Shown piece by piece: positions 1 to 7,851 of a stretch of DNA of 26,627 nt; within the stretch, counting starts at the first letter, position 1; the number at the start of each line of letters is the position of its first letter. A model generated the notes under the pieces. That model saw nothing but the letters and a program-made list of their open reading frames with translations. It was not told the origin of the DNA and made no database searches. The translations under genes and the position numbers were made by a program. This stretch comes from a virus: IMG/VR virus record IMGVR_UViG_2162886007_000043, positions 1-26,627 of that record, one strand, 5' to 3'.

Positions 1-206
1 TTTGTAGAGATATCATGATTAAAATATTTCTTAACAATGAATTCAATCTCACGAACACTCTGATTTGTTTTAGCAACAATAACTACTGTTCTTCCTTCCA
101 AAAATACTAGACGAGCTGCTTCAAACACCATACGTCTAGTTCTTCCTGTGCTTCTCTTGCTTTGCATCATTTCTTTCAATGATAATACATCAATGTTGTT
201 TTTCAT
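1..206 (-). CDS. Partial small phage protein, possibly P-loop NTPase-like (3' end outside window)
   Basis: A reading frame opens at ATG 206-204 and stays open to the window edge (68 full codons), so the C-terminus is missing. The ATG overlaps the TGA of the upstream gene (ATGA), and an AAAGGTG ribosome site lies within that gene's end, so the two are translationally coupled. The visible protein is basic and contains STGRTRRM near residue 20, followed by a helix and the strand-like segment GRTVVIVAKTNQ. From memory this layout resembles phage proteins with a GRTTRM-type loop followed by a hydrophobic strand, which suggests a nucleotide-binding fold. With only 68 residues and no classical GxxxxGK[ST], the functional call is weak; the existence of the gene is well supported. 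Confidence 0.6.
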   Translation of the reverse strand, partial: MKNNIDVLSLKEMMQSKRSTGRTRRMVFEAARLVFLEGRTVVIVAKTNQSVREIEFIVKKYFNHDIST

Positions 207-517
207 AATTCACCTTTTACGACTTTTAAGATTTTAAACTTTTGCTCTCTTGTTAATTTATAAGACATATTAATTTCAAAATCTTTCCACTCTAAAAATT
301 CCAAATAGTCCTGTTCTGTTTTGTAAATTGTACCATAAGGCCATTCATCCACACTACCCAAACAATAACCGTTATGACTATTTTCAATACACTTTAGTTC
401 ATTAAAAGAAACACTAATATAGAAGTATTTTCTTCCAACTTTTACAACATCAACTAACTTTCCAGAACCATGTCTAGAATCGGAAGGAACATAATAAACA
501 ATATCATTAACTTTCAT
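203..517 (-). CDS. Conserved hypothetical small protein, probable beta-barrel
   Basis: This 104-residue protein starts at ATG 517 after a TGGAGTAAG ribosome site located in the end of the preceding gene, three bases away. The N-terminal half (MKVNDIVYYVPSDSRHGSG, then VVKVGRKYFYISV) has the alternating hydrophobic pattern of a small SH3-like barrel, and many phages carry short proteins that begin in this way. The C-terminal third is charged and helical (TREQKFKILKVVKGEL). It has no signal peptide or membrane segment, so it should be cytoplasmic. It belongs to a run of small co-transcribed genes downstream of the promoter near position 1670. Function is unknown. Confidence 0.7.
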   Translation of the reverse strand: MKVNDIVYYVPSDSRHGSGKLVDVVKVGRKYFYISVSFNELKCIENSHNGYCLGSVDEWPYGTIYKTEQDYLEFLEWKDFEINMSYKLTREQKFKILKVVKGEL

Positions 518-520
518 AAC

Positions 521-718
521 TTACTCCAAAATCAATTCACCATCATTAATTATAATATAACAATGTTGCTCAATATCAAAAGCAAAACAACTTAAACAAT
601 ATCTATATTGATTAGTGTGAGAACCAATAATAGCTGTCTTTGTTCCAACAGGAAGTTCTGATTGGCATTCCCTACATTTAGCTTTACGTGAAACTACAAC
701 GAACTTTAAACCTTGCAT
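521..718 (-). CDS. Small zinc-ribbon-like protein
   Basis: This 65-residue protein has two CxxC pairs, C15-x2-C18 and C41-x2-C44, separated by 22 residues, with a G and a Y between them (CRECQSELPVG ... YRYCLSCF). The spacing fits a zinc ribbon or treble-clef-type metal site. The start at ATG 718 is supported by a GAGG ribosome site ten bases upstream, which overlaps the end of the 45-residue gene. Such phage zinc fingers often bind nucleic acid or host proteins, but nothing here identifies the partner. It lies in the left-hand unit of tightly packed small genes. Confidence 0.7.
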   Translation of the reverse strand: MQGLKFVVVSRKAKCRECQSELPVGTKTAIIGSHTNQYRYCLSCFAFDIEQHCYIIINDGELILE

Positions 719-727
719 TATTAATCC

Positions 728-865
728 TCAATCAAAATAAAATTTAACTTCCCAATCACCATAATCATTTTGATAAATAAAGTATTCACACATTCCTGCA
801 ATAATACTGTTATTAATTGCAAATTCTTTTGCTTCTTCAAAAGAAGAAAATGATCTATTTCTCAT
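728..865 (-). CDS. Hypothetical 45-residue protein
   Basis: A short frame runs from ATG 865-863 to TGA 730-728, encoding 45 residues that begin MRNRSFSSFEEAKEFAI and end in the aromatic, acidic YGDWEVKFYFD. It is preceded by GGAGG nine bases upstream, an excellent ribosome site. Its ATG shares one base with the TAA of the upstream winged-helix gene (TAATG). It fills an otherwise empty gap of about 145 bases between two genes with the same tight coupling, which supports it as real. The predicted shape is one amphipathic helix followed by two strands, as in many tiny phage proteins that begin with a FxSxEEA pattern. Function is unknown. Confidence 0.7.
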   Translation of the reverse strand: MRNRSFSSFEEAKEFAINNSIIAGMCEYFIYQNDYGDWEVKFYFD

Positions 866-1626
866 TAATAATCCTCCAAATAACCATTTTGTAATTGTGA
901 CATCTGATAGATTCTCTCTCTAGCTTCTGACACACCTGATTTATATACAGAACTAAGACTACCTAATAATTGACCACTTGTCAACTTGTTTTCTGTCAAA
1001 TCATCTTGATGATACTCTACAGGGATATTCAAACTATTTGAATTATTCAATGAATTTAACATAGCAATATCACATTCATCATAATCTTGTTGTGTTACTT
1101 CATCTTCCTCTTCATGAATATCTTCTTCTTTGTTCTTCAATAAGTGTTTAAGTGCATCAGGAACACCCTTCACAACATTTGAACGTTCCTTACCTTGTTT
1201 ATCAAAACTTTCTTTCATGGCTTGTGAAACATTCGATTTAGGCATCTTTTTACCATGCTGTTCCTTACTTTTAGGTTTACTTGGTACGGTAGTGCCTGTA
1301 TTTACTTTCGTGTCACCAGAAGCTTCTGAAGAGCTTTTAGAGCTATCTAATAAATCAATTGCTTTCTTAGTTAAAGAATAATGTGTTGTTCTGTCGTATC
1401 CTTTCCCATAAGTGATTTCAATTAATCCATTTTCAATAAGTTTCTTTTTAGCACGTTGAATCTGAGATGCTGAAAACATCCCTTCTAAATCTTCTACAAG
1501 TTGTGTGTTTGTACGATATACAACTTCTCTTCCTGATGAATCTTTCCAATACTTTAAGTGACGTAATAGAACACTCGCAATGCTACCAACAATCTTAACT
1601 ACTGATGGATTTAAAATTTTAATCAT
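865..1626 (-). CDS. Winged-helix DNA-binding protein, possible replication or regulatory protein
   Basis: This 253-residue protein is the first gene after the promoter region. Residues about 1-95 look like a winged helix: helical LLRHLKYWKD, then TNTQLVEDLEG, then FSASQIQRAKKKLIENGLIE as turn plus recognition helix, then a wing around TYGKGYDRTTHYSLT. That arrangement is typical of the N-terminal domains of phage and plasmid replication proteins (DnaD-like or RepA-like) and of some phage regulators. Residues about 95-190 are a low-complexity Ser/Lys/Glu-rich linker with an acidic stretch (EEEDE). The C-terminus is short and helical. The start at ATG 1626 has AGGG upstream. A role in replication initiation or transcription control is inferred from fold and position; no replication partner gene is visible. 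Confidence 0.65.
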   Translation of the reverse strand: MIKILNPSVVKIVGSIASVLLRHLKYWKDSSGREVVYRTNTQLVEDLEGMFSASQIQRAKKKLIENGLIEITYGKGYDRTTHYSLTKKAIDLLDSSKSSSEASGDTKVNTGTTVPSKPKSKEQHGKKMPKSNVSQAMKESFDKQGKERSNVVKGVPDALKHLLKNKEEDIHEEEDEVTQQDYDECDIAMLNSLNNSNSLNIPVEYHQDDLTENKLTSGQLLGSLSSVYKSGVSEARERIYQMSQLQNGYLEDY

Positions 1627-1658
1627 TATGTTTTCCCTACAACCAACAACAGGTGTGA

Positions 1659-1687
1659 AGTTTAGTCTTGTGTTTTTTGTTTGTCAA
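1659..1687 (-). promoter_or_regulatory. Candidate sigma70 promoter for the left gene cluster
   Basis: On the minus strand a perfect TTGACA (1687-1682) is followed by a 17-base spacer and TAAACT (1664-1659), which matches TATAAT at four of six positions. The predicted transcript would begin near 1652, about 25 bases before the ATG of the winged-helix gene, with its ribosome site in between. It lies just downstream of the terminator of the tail/lysis unit, where a new promoter is needed. No upstream extended -10 TG was seen. The call rests on sequence match and position only. Confidence 0.6.
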
Positions 1688-1742
1688 TTCCCCTATAAAA
1701 GAAATATTTAAAAACTATTCTATTCCTATTAGACATTTTTCA

Positions 1743-1818
1743 ATTGTGAAATATTGAATTTTCATAAACGTAAAATTGTTATTTCGATATTGAATTATGC
1801 TTATTGTGAAATCGAAAT
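1743..1818 (-). repeat. Repeated AT-rich motifs upstream of the promoter (possible operators or iterons)
   Basis: In plus-strand terms, ATTGTGAAAT occurs at 1743-1752 and 1803-1812, and ATATTGAATT occurs at 1751-1760 and 1787-1796. The 8-base palindromic arms ATTTCGAT (1781-1788) and ATCGAAAT (1811-1818) flank a 22-base spacer. All lie between the terminator and the promoter in non-coding DNA. Repeated and inverted motifs in this setting commonly bind a regulator or replication protein, and the neighbouring gene encodes a winged-helix protein. Low-complexity AT-rich DNA can give such matches by chance, so confidence is moderate. Confidence 0.45.
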
Positions 1819-1839
1819 ATGAATAAAAACAATAGACGT

Positions 1840-1867
1840 AAAAAATCCCCACCCGAAGGCAGGGATT
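1840..1867 (-). terminator. Rho-independent terminator of the tail/lysis operon
   Basis: Read on the minus strand, a 10-base-pair stem (AATCCCTGCC with GGTGGGGATT, including two G-T pairs) closes a TTCG tetraloop and runs straight into a run of six T. The UUCG loop closed by C-G is an exceptionally stable RNA hairpin. It lies about 20 bases after the stop codon of the 1137-residue fibre gene. On the plus strand there is no T run after the stem, so it should act in one direction. Confidence 0.93.
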
Positions 1868-1887
1868 AGAATAGAAAATATTAATTT

Positions 1888-4800
1888 TTAATTAACATCT
1901 TTTAATATCTTCGATGCAGCCTGACCAAACACCAATAATCCATTTGGATTGTTGGGATGACAGTAGTCTGCTGACCAAAGCTTAGAAGACTTTTTAATTA
2001 CAATGGATGCGCCATTTGCTGGAACATTGGCATCAAAAACCAACTGATAAGGCTTAAATAAGGTTGAATCATTACTTAATGTTGGGTCGGTAATCCCACT
2101 TGCCCAGTGCATTGATAAACCGCCAGTAATACGGCATTTCTTGTGTTCAACACCATCGACTGTAACAATCCAGTCTCCCAATACATATGCCGTGCCACTG
2201 ACAGCATAAGAACTTGCCCCAGTGCTCGTTATTGTTTGATGAGTTGTCATGGTTTGTGTGTGTTGATACAAGCGAGTCGCATTATAGAAATCAACAAAAG
2301 TGATGTTGTAATCTTTTGCGATCTTTTGACCGAGCTCACGGTAGCCAAATAAACGACGATGATAGTAATTTGGGATACCACTTGTGCCGATTGCAAATTT
2401 ACAATCAGGTAAAGCAGACCAAACAGTGTCACACAATGTTTTGACTTGAGATGCCCATGTCGGTGCATTTGTAATAATTACATGTTCACCAACAAGATCT
2501 GACAACGTATTGCACTGATAGAAATCAGATGCAGAGATTGTTCGATTTAGGGTGATTGTATTAGTAGCACTGTTGTACGATTTAATCATGCGAACAGCAA
2601 CACGACTTACTTTGCCACCATAATTACCGATAGTTACAACATCACCTACTGCAATACCTGTATCTGTGATGCTTGATGCAAGCTGAATAGTGCTTTCAGT
2701 TATTGCAATGATTGGAAGCCTTGTATCTGTAACCGTCTTATTGTCAGAAGTGCCTGTAATCGTTGTGAAGTAATTACTTGAGCTATCTGCAAGGATTTGA
2801 GCATTCGTCAAACCCGATCGTGTCATAGTCGCTTTTGCTACAAATGTTTGCCAGTCATCATTCGTGCATGACTCCAACAAAACAATGTCAGGATTAAAGT
2901 TAATGACTTCACTAATCGTATTTAACTTAATAGCATGATCAATAAAGTAATCAGCCATCCAACCGCCAATACCAGCATTCATAATATGATGCATACGGTT
3001 AGTGACAAAATTCAAATCAAGATATGGAGTTGATCCAGTTGCACCAGTAGCTAAACTTTTAACAAGCAACTTAAATTTGCGAGATTTAATATCGTCAAAC
3101 TTGTATGTCACTACAGCACGACTATCTGATTGTCTAAATCCAATGCCACTTGATACAGAAGCAGGCAATGTCGTATCAAATGATACTGATCCATCCCCAT
3201 ATGCACTTTCTAAATTTGAAGTGAATCCAACTGCAACATTCCCAAGCGTTCCACGCATATGCGAAATGCTTTCACCGTAGTTGTAATTAATGTTAATATT
3301 TCCAGTTGGTGCGACTTTAAACCAGATTTGATGAGTCACTTTGTTTAAAGTGCTGTTGTACTTTCTAGTAACCATGTAATCATCTGATGCGGGAATAGTT
3401 CCACCCGCACCTTGCACATTCAAACTACCCGTCTTAGCGACACCATCTACTGTTACAGCGTGACCATATGTAAAGCATTCTTCTAGATCAAATTTGAGAT
3501 CAGCACCATTACCTGTGAATGATTTTGAACGAGTACCAAAGGGTAATGTATTTAATGTGCTGAAAGTGTCATAGAGAACATCATCTACATACACTTCAAT
3601 ATTTGCTGCGCCTGCATTACCACGCTCACGACCGATTGAGATTGATAGCTCATCACCACTTAGTGTGAATTCAGTAAAACTATTAACACCTGAAATACGC
3701 TTAGCTTGACCTAAATACCAATTTTCACCTGTCAGGGTAGTTGCTGTTTGAGCAACATCTTTAGCATGTAATGTACTTGCATATTTAGTTCGAAAATTTT
3801 GTTCAATGATACCAACAAAACTTTGCTGACCCAAATAACCCTGACCCCAAGTGATTGATGAGCCTGCAACTGCAATTCTATACGGTTTTGTAGCTAAGAA
3901 AGTTGAACTTGACTGCGTAGAGATCTGAGCAATAGCAGATGTATTTGCATCTGCAATTTCACGAGCTAATGCTAAGTTCTTAGCTGTTGGGTTGATCTTT
4001 AATGCACTATTTGCATTGTTAAGTAGCAAGCCATCGCTTAATGAATCCCAATCAATTGTCATTTTTGCAGTAAGTGCACTTGCACCAACTGGTATTAAGT
4101 CAACTGTTTGAATCCCTTTTCTCTGAACACCAAGCTCATTAAACTGCATTACAGACAGACCAGCATTATTAGCAACAAAGATGCGGTTGCCATAGCTCAC
4201 ATGGTTTTTTGCAAAAACAGATATTACAAAATATGGGTAAGCATGGGTGCCTGTTACTTCAATCCCTTTAATTGCGTACGCAAGCTTTTTGTCAGCTTCA
4301 CTTGCAATAGAGAAAGCTGTCTCATAAGTTGGAGCTAACCAAATCGGCTTATTTGTCTTAAATGGCTCAGCAACTTTTGCAGTATTTTGAGATACTTCGT
4401 TATATAAATTGCGTGCTGACTTATCGATATAAAGCCGAGATGATGAGCTAAGCGAAGCGGAAAAACCATCTGGCAATGCATCCCAATTTATCGTAGCAAA
4501 TCCTGACACTGTAGCTCCAGTTAAGGCTACGGTCTCTTGCCCTTTCTTGATAACTGTTGAGTCGGCAATATAGCTACTAACAACTGCACTGTCATCTAGA
4601 ACAAGAACACGTGAACCTAATGTACTATGGTTTTTAGTTACTGTCGCAACACGATAGTTTGTGCTCGAATTAGTGCCTGTTAAAGACAGTGCTGATATTG
4701 ATAAGGCTGCTGTTTTAAAGTCTGCCGAACTTAACAGAATGTCAGCTTTTTTGGAAAGATCTAACCAAGGTTGCTTTAACAGTATGTCTTGATTGATCAT

Positions 4801-5301
4801 GGTTACTTTTGAGTCTGTATATGCCTTTGAATCTGTCAAAGAGTCATAACCTTTTACCCAAGCCGTTCCATTATAGTAATAATCACCATTATTAGTTGCT
4901 GTTGGGTCGTTCATTACTTTAGCAACTTGACCTGTAGTCATACCTGTTGCTGCTTGTAGGTTAGCTAACGTATCAAAGGCTTTGAAGTAACCACCAGAAA
5001 CCGTACCAACTTTTGTATCTATCTCTGATTTAGTATATGTTTCCGTTTTTTTATAAACATCTGAAATATTTGCTTTAGGTGAAACAAGACTGTCTGTTTC
5101 AATTTTAGTATATGTGGTAGCTTGATCAGCTTTTAAAGAAACATCTTGTTTTGTTGCGACATCTTTAAAGTTTACCAACCAATCACGAATTGTTAAGAAA
5201 GTTACAGCATAATTGCCGTAACCTCCAGTTGGTACTTTTAAAGCATCTTGTATCTGAGATGAACTTAATTCTGGTGCATCTACAATTCTTAAATCTGCCA
5301 T
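1888..5301 (-). CDS. Large tail fibre/spike with SGNH-hydrolase domain
   Basis: This 1137-residue protein is probably a receptor-binding or glycan-modifying virion protein. Residues 1-45 form an anchor with KVPTGGYGNYAVT, closely matching the next fibre gene. Residues 50-100 are coiled-coil-like (KADQATTYTK, YTKSEIDTKV). Residues about 195-303 and 336-449 are two copies of one beta-rich module. SGNH blocks follow: AGSSITWG at 479-486 with Ser482 as probable nucleophile (the usual Asp of GDS is Ser481), NAGIGG at 775-780, CTND with Asn814, and DYCH with Asp1112 and His1115. The blocks are far apart because of large beta-rich insertions. The ribosome site AAGGAAAA precedes ATG 5301. Deacetylation of capsule or LPS sugars is the likely reaction by family analogy; the substrate cannot be read from sequence. 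Confidence 0.85.
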   Translation of the reverse strand: MADLRIVDAPELSSSQIQDALKVPTGGYGNYAVTFLTIRDWLVNFKDVATKQDVSLKADQATTYTKIETDSLVSPKANISDVYKKTETYTKSEIDTKVGTVSGGYFKAFDTLANLQAATGMTTGQVAKVMNDPTATNNGDYYYNGTAWVKGYDSLTDSKAYTDSKVTMINQDILLKQPWLDLSKKADILLSSADFKTAALSISALSLTGTNSSTNYRVATVTKNHSTLGSRVLVLDDSAVVSSYIADSTVIKKGQETVALTGATVSGFATINWDALPDGFSASLSSSSRLYIDKSARNLYNEVSQNTAKVAEPFKTNKPIWLAPTYETAFSIASEADKKLAYAIKGIEVTGTHAYPYFVISVFAKNHVSYGNRIFVANNAGLSVMQFNELGVQRKGIQTVDLIPVGASALTAKMTIDWDSLSDGLLLNNANSALKINPTAKNLALAREIADANTSAIAQISTQSSSTFLATKPYRIAVAGSSITWGQGYLGQQSFVGIIEQNFRTKYASTLHAKDVAQTATTLTGENWYLGQAKRISGVNSFTEFTLSGDELSISIGRERGNAGAANIEVYVDDVLYDTFSTLNTLPFGTRSKSFTGNGADLKFDLEECFTYGHAVTVDGVAKTGSLNVQGAGGTIPASDDYMVTRKYNSTLNKVTHQIWFKVAPTGNININYNYGESISHMRGTLGNVAVGFTSNLESAYGDGSVSFDTTLPASVSSGIGFRQSDSRAVVTYKFDDIKSRKFKLLVKSLATGATGSTPYLDLNFVTNRMHHIMNAGIGGWMADYFIDHAIKLNTISEVINFNPDIVLLESCTNDDWQTFVAKATMTRSGLTNAQILADSSSNYFTTITGTSDNKTVTDTRLPIIAITESTIQLASSITDTGIAVGDVVTIGNYGGKVSRVAVRMIKSYNSATNTITLNRTISASDFYQCNTLSDLVGEHVIITNAPTWASQVKTLCDTVWSALPDCKFAIGTSGIPNYYHRRLFGYRELGQKIAKDYNITFVDFYNATRLYQHTQTMTTHQTITSTGASSYAVSGTAYVLGDWIVTVDGVEHKKCRITGGLSMHWASGITDPTLSNDSTLFKPYQLVFDANVPANGASIVIKKSSKLWSADYCHPNNPNGLLVFGQAASKILKDVN
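3955..4719 (-). repeat. Duplicated beta module inside the 1137-residue fibre
   Basis: Codons 195-303 (4393-4719) and 336-449 (3955-4296) encode two diverged copies of one module. Shared landmarks in order are V-TGT, (K/A)NH followed by GSR or GNR, KKGQETVAL versus RKGIQTVDL, INWDALPDG versus IDWDSLSDG, and SARNL versus TAKNL. The duplication is clear at the protein level and diverged in DNA. A carbohydrate-binding or shaft role is inferred. Confidence 0.78.
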
Positions 5302-5313
5302 TTATTTTCCTTA

Positions 5314-7824
5314 TTAATATGCCATTCGACCAATTAGTTTGCTAACAATGTAATTGGCTTGCAAGATACGTCCTGCTGTGTTTGGGTGAAGACCGTCTGC
5401 TAAATACAAATGTTGACTTCCTGTTTCAAGATCACGAATAATTCCACATTCATGATGTTGATCGATAAGAGTAAATCCATACCGAAGAGCCATTTTAGAA
5501 AGACCATCAATCAAAGGGGATAATTCTGTACTGTCAGCACTTGCTCGTTGTAATGGGTTCGCATAAAAACAAACTGCATTAGGAAAGTTTTTCTTAATTG
5601 TCCAAAATGCCCAGCGTGCAGCTTCTAGTGTCTTAGTTCTATCTAGATCATTGAGAGTAGCTTTTGACATTGCTGTTTCATAATCACCTAAACTTACTAA
5701 ACCATCATTAGTACCCATTGCTGTGATAATAATGTCAGGTGTCTCCGCATTCGTAATTGCAGTATTAACTTGGTGAGACATCATTTGCCAAAGGTTAGTT
5801 TGACCATATTCTCTAAAAGCAGCACCAGATTTTGCATAGTTTCGGTACGCAGACATCTGTAATTGTTCTTTAGCATACGTAGGCCAGTTTGGAAATGGTG
5901 TGGTTGTTTCATCAAAAATACCATCATCTACACGACTTGTTTGTGTGATAGAATCACCGAAGAATAAGTATTTAGCACCAAAAGCACGAGAAACCAAACC
6001 ACCATCAGAACCAGAGCTTGCTATATCTGTTCCAAATAGAGCTTTTAAATCACCTTTAACATAAGCCTCATATGTTGTAGCTACTGAGCCACTTTCAATT
6101 TGAATAGTGTCTAAATTAAGTGACCAAGTATCGATTCCATCTTTAAGACAAATTTGGAAATAAACAGCATTTGCTGGGATGGTACTAGCAGTAACACCTG
6201 TTGCGTTAAGTAAAACAGGAGCATTACTGATCCAATTTTTATCTTTGTCTAAAAAACGATATGCTCGATATGCAACACTACTTGGTGTCAATCCACTTAC
6301 AGTAAGTGAATTCAAACCTCTAATATAAATTGGTTGAGTAGTTACACTATTGAGATGATATTGAAGAACACCCTGTGCAGTAATTCTATAGTTATATAAA
6401 AGTGGTGAACTCTTATCAAAAATATTTTTAGAAAGACTTTCAAAAACAGGCTCAACGATTGCATAAACTTGTGCTGGATCAACATAAAAGTCTGCTGCAT
6501 AAATGCTTTTTAATTTTCCTCTAATATAAGCTGTATAAGCTGTAGAAACTATTCCAACTTCAAGTTGAATTGTATCTAAGTTTAGAGTCCAAGTATCAAT
6601 ACCATCTTTTAATGTGAGTTGAAACCACATAGCATTTGTTGGTACAGTAATAACTTTAGCTGTTTGATTTAGGTCAATTGGAGCGTTACTAAGCCACTTC
6701 TTATCCTTATCAAGAAATCTGTAAGCTCTGTAAGCTTGTGTACTTGCAGTAAGACCACTAACTACAATAGAAGACATTCCTGCAACGCTTATCAAAGAAG
6801 TGGTTACACTGTTTGTATGTTCTTCTATATTACCAAATTGATTTATTCGTCTATTCATTAATAGAGGAGAATTTTTATCAAAAAAGTTTTTTGATAAACT
6901 CTCAAAAATAGGATTGATACTATTAACCGTTCTTGCATCGAAAGTAGAATCTATATCTAAATTAACAGCAGTTTTTACTAGTGTTGTTAATGCTGTGTCA
7001 TCACTAAATGTTAACCAACCAGACCACACATTTGAGGCATTTCGAAAACGATATGTAATTTTCTGAGAATTAAATGACCAAACATATTGGGCCACAACGC
7101 TAGTAGAAACAGGCATAACTAACATGTAAGCCCATTGGTTATTAAACGGTGGTTTATTAGGGCTGCTATCCCACGTTGCTCCAGAAAAGAAGTAATACAT
7201 TCCATAACCAGTAATTGTATTAAAATCTGTTGGTTCTGAAATAGGTTGTGGTTTAAATATTTTATTTGAATCAGAATAAGCTTTTGCCTGCGTTAGAGGG
7301 TCGAAAGTAGATTTTACAAAACTCGTACCATCATATTGATATAAGCCATTATTGGCACTGGTAGGATCATTTGTAATGTAAACCGAACTGTTTGCAGGGA
7401 TATTTGCCTTATCAGTATTAGCTTCAGCTAATGTCTTATATGCCTTATTACCTGTATTTGCGTATGCTGAAATTAAAGATTCAAGTTGGTCATCTAAAGA
7501 ATCAACTTCTGATTTCGTGTAAGTTGTTGCCTTGTCTGCTTTAAGGTCTAATGCTTGTTGTTGTGCTGTGCTGACAGGCTTGTTAAGATCAGAAGTATTA
7601 TCCGCGTGCTCTAATCCAACTTGATACTTAGTAACATTATGTGGATTATTTTTATTTGAAGTGTGTGAATATAACTCTTCATCAGTAGCAAAATCACCAT
7701 TAAGTTTAAAGTGTTCTGCAATTTCTCCTATTGTTACAGCGTAATCTCCGAATCCACCTGTAGGTATTTTCATTGCATCAATCGGCTTTAATGTCGGAAG
7801 GTTTTGAATTTTAATACTAGACAT
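5314..7824 (-). CDS. Tail fibre/spike with pyocin-knob-like and SGNH-hydrolase domains
   Basis: This 836-residue protein has an N-terminal virion anchor (MKIPTGGFGDYAVT, residues 18-31) shared with the following gene. Then comes a common fibre element (NPHNVTKYQVGLEHADNTSD, from about residue 60). A pyocin-knob-like segment at about 189-273 contains the typical GYGMYYF and WSGWLTF ends. Two tandem beta-rich modules lie at 307-440 and 461-594. The C-terminal SGNH domain has all expected blocks: GDSIT with Ser625, KSGAA around Gly667, GTND with Asn706, and DGLHPN with Asp810 and His813. SGNH enzymes on phage tails usually remove acetyl or other ester groups from surface glycans. GAGGAAAA precedes ATG 7824. 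This copy keeps a canonical active site, so activity is more secure here than in the neighbouring 1137-residue protein. Confidence 0.9.
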   Translation of the reverse strand: MSSIKIQNLPTLKPIDAMKIPTGGFGDYAVTIGEIAEHFKLNGDFATDEELYSHTSNKNNPHNVTKYQVGLEHADNTSDLNKPVSTAQQQALDLKADKATTYTKSEVDSLDDQLESLISAYANTGNKAYKTLAEANTDKANIPANSSVYITNDPTSANNGLYQYDGTSFVKSTFDPLTQAKAYSDSNKIFKPQPISEPTDFNTITGYGMYYFFSGATWDSSPNKPPFNNQWAYMLVMPVSTSVVAQYVWSFNSQKITYRFRNASNVWSGWLTFSDDTALTTLVKTAVNLDIDSTFDARTVNSINPIFESLSKNFFDKNSPLLMNRRINQFGNIEEHTNSVTTSLISVAGMSSIVVSGLTASTQAYRAYRFLDKDKKWLSNAPIDLNQTAKVITVPTNAMWFQLTLKDGIDTWTLNLDTIQLEVGIVSTAYTAYIRGKLKSIYAADFYVDPAQVYAIVEPVFESLSKNIFDKSSPLLYNYRITAQGVLQYHLNSVTTQPIYIRGLNSLTVSGLTPSSVAYRAYRFLDKDKNWISNAPVLLNATGVTASTIPANAVYFQICLKDGIDTWSLNLDTIQIESGSVATTYEAYVKGDLKALFGTDIASSGSDGGLVSRAFGAKYLFFGDSITQTSRVDDGIFDETTTPFPNWPTYAKEQLQMSAYRNYAKSGAAFREYGQTNLWQMMSHQVNTAITNAETPDIIITAMGTNDGLVSLGDYETAMSKATLNDLDRTKTLEAARWAFWTIKKNFPNAVCFYANPLQRASADSTELSPLIDGLSKMALRYGFTLIDQHHECGIIRDLETGSQHLYLADGLHPNTAGRILQANYIVSKLIGRMAY
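6043..6906 (-). repeat. Tandem duplicated protein module inside the 836-residue fibre
   Basis: Codons for residues 307-440 (6505-6906) and 461-594 (6043-6444) encode two copies of one beta-rich module, offset by 154 residues. Both begin FESLSKN(F/I)FDK and share VVSGLT- or TVSGLT-like turns, the near-identical AYRAYRFLDKDK, and KDGIDTW followed by LNLDTIQ. The DNA copies have diverged, so the duplication is old or under selection. The fold looks like a carbohydrate-binding jelly roll, which is inference. Confidence 0.85.
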
Positions 7825-7851
7825 ATTTTCCTCGAATATTATTATAATTTA

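Noticed and set aside
1130-1381. Plus-strand frame opposite the winged-helix gene
   Set aside because: It is a shadow of a well-supported minus-strand gene, with low-complexity composition and no ribosome site or context.
2143-4338. Several plus-strand frames opposite the 1137-residue fibre
   Set aside because: They are antisense to a gene with clear SGNH motifs, have odd composition and no coherent domains.
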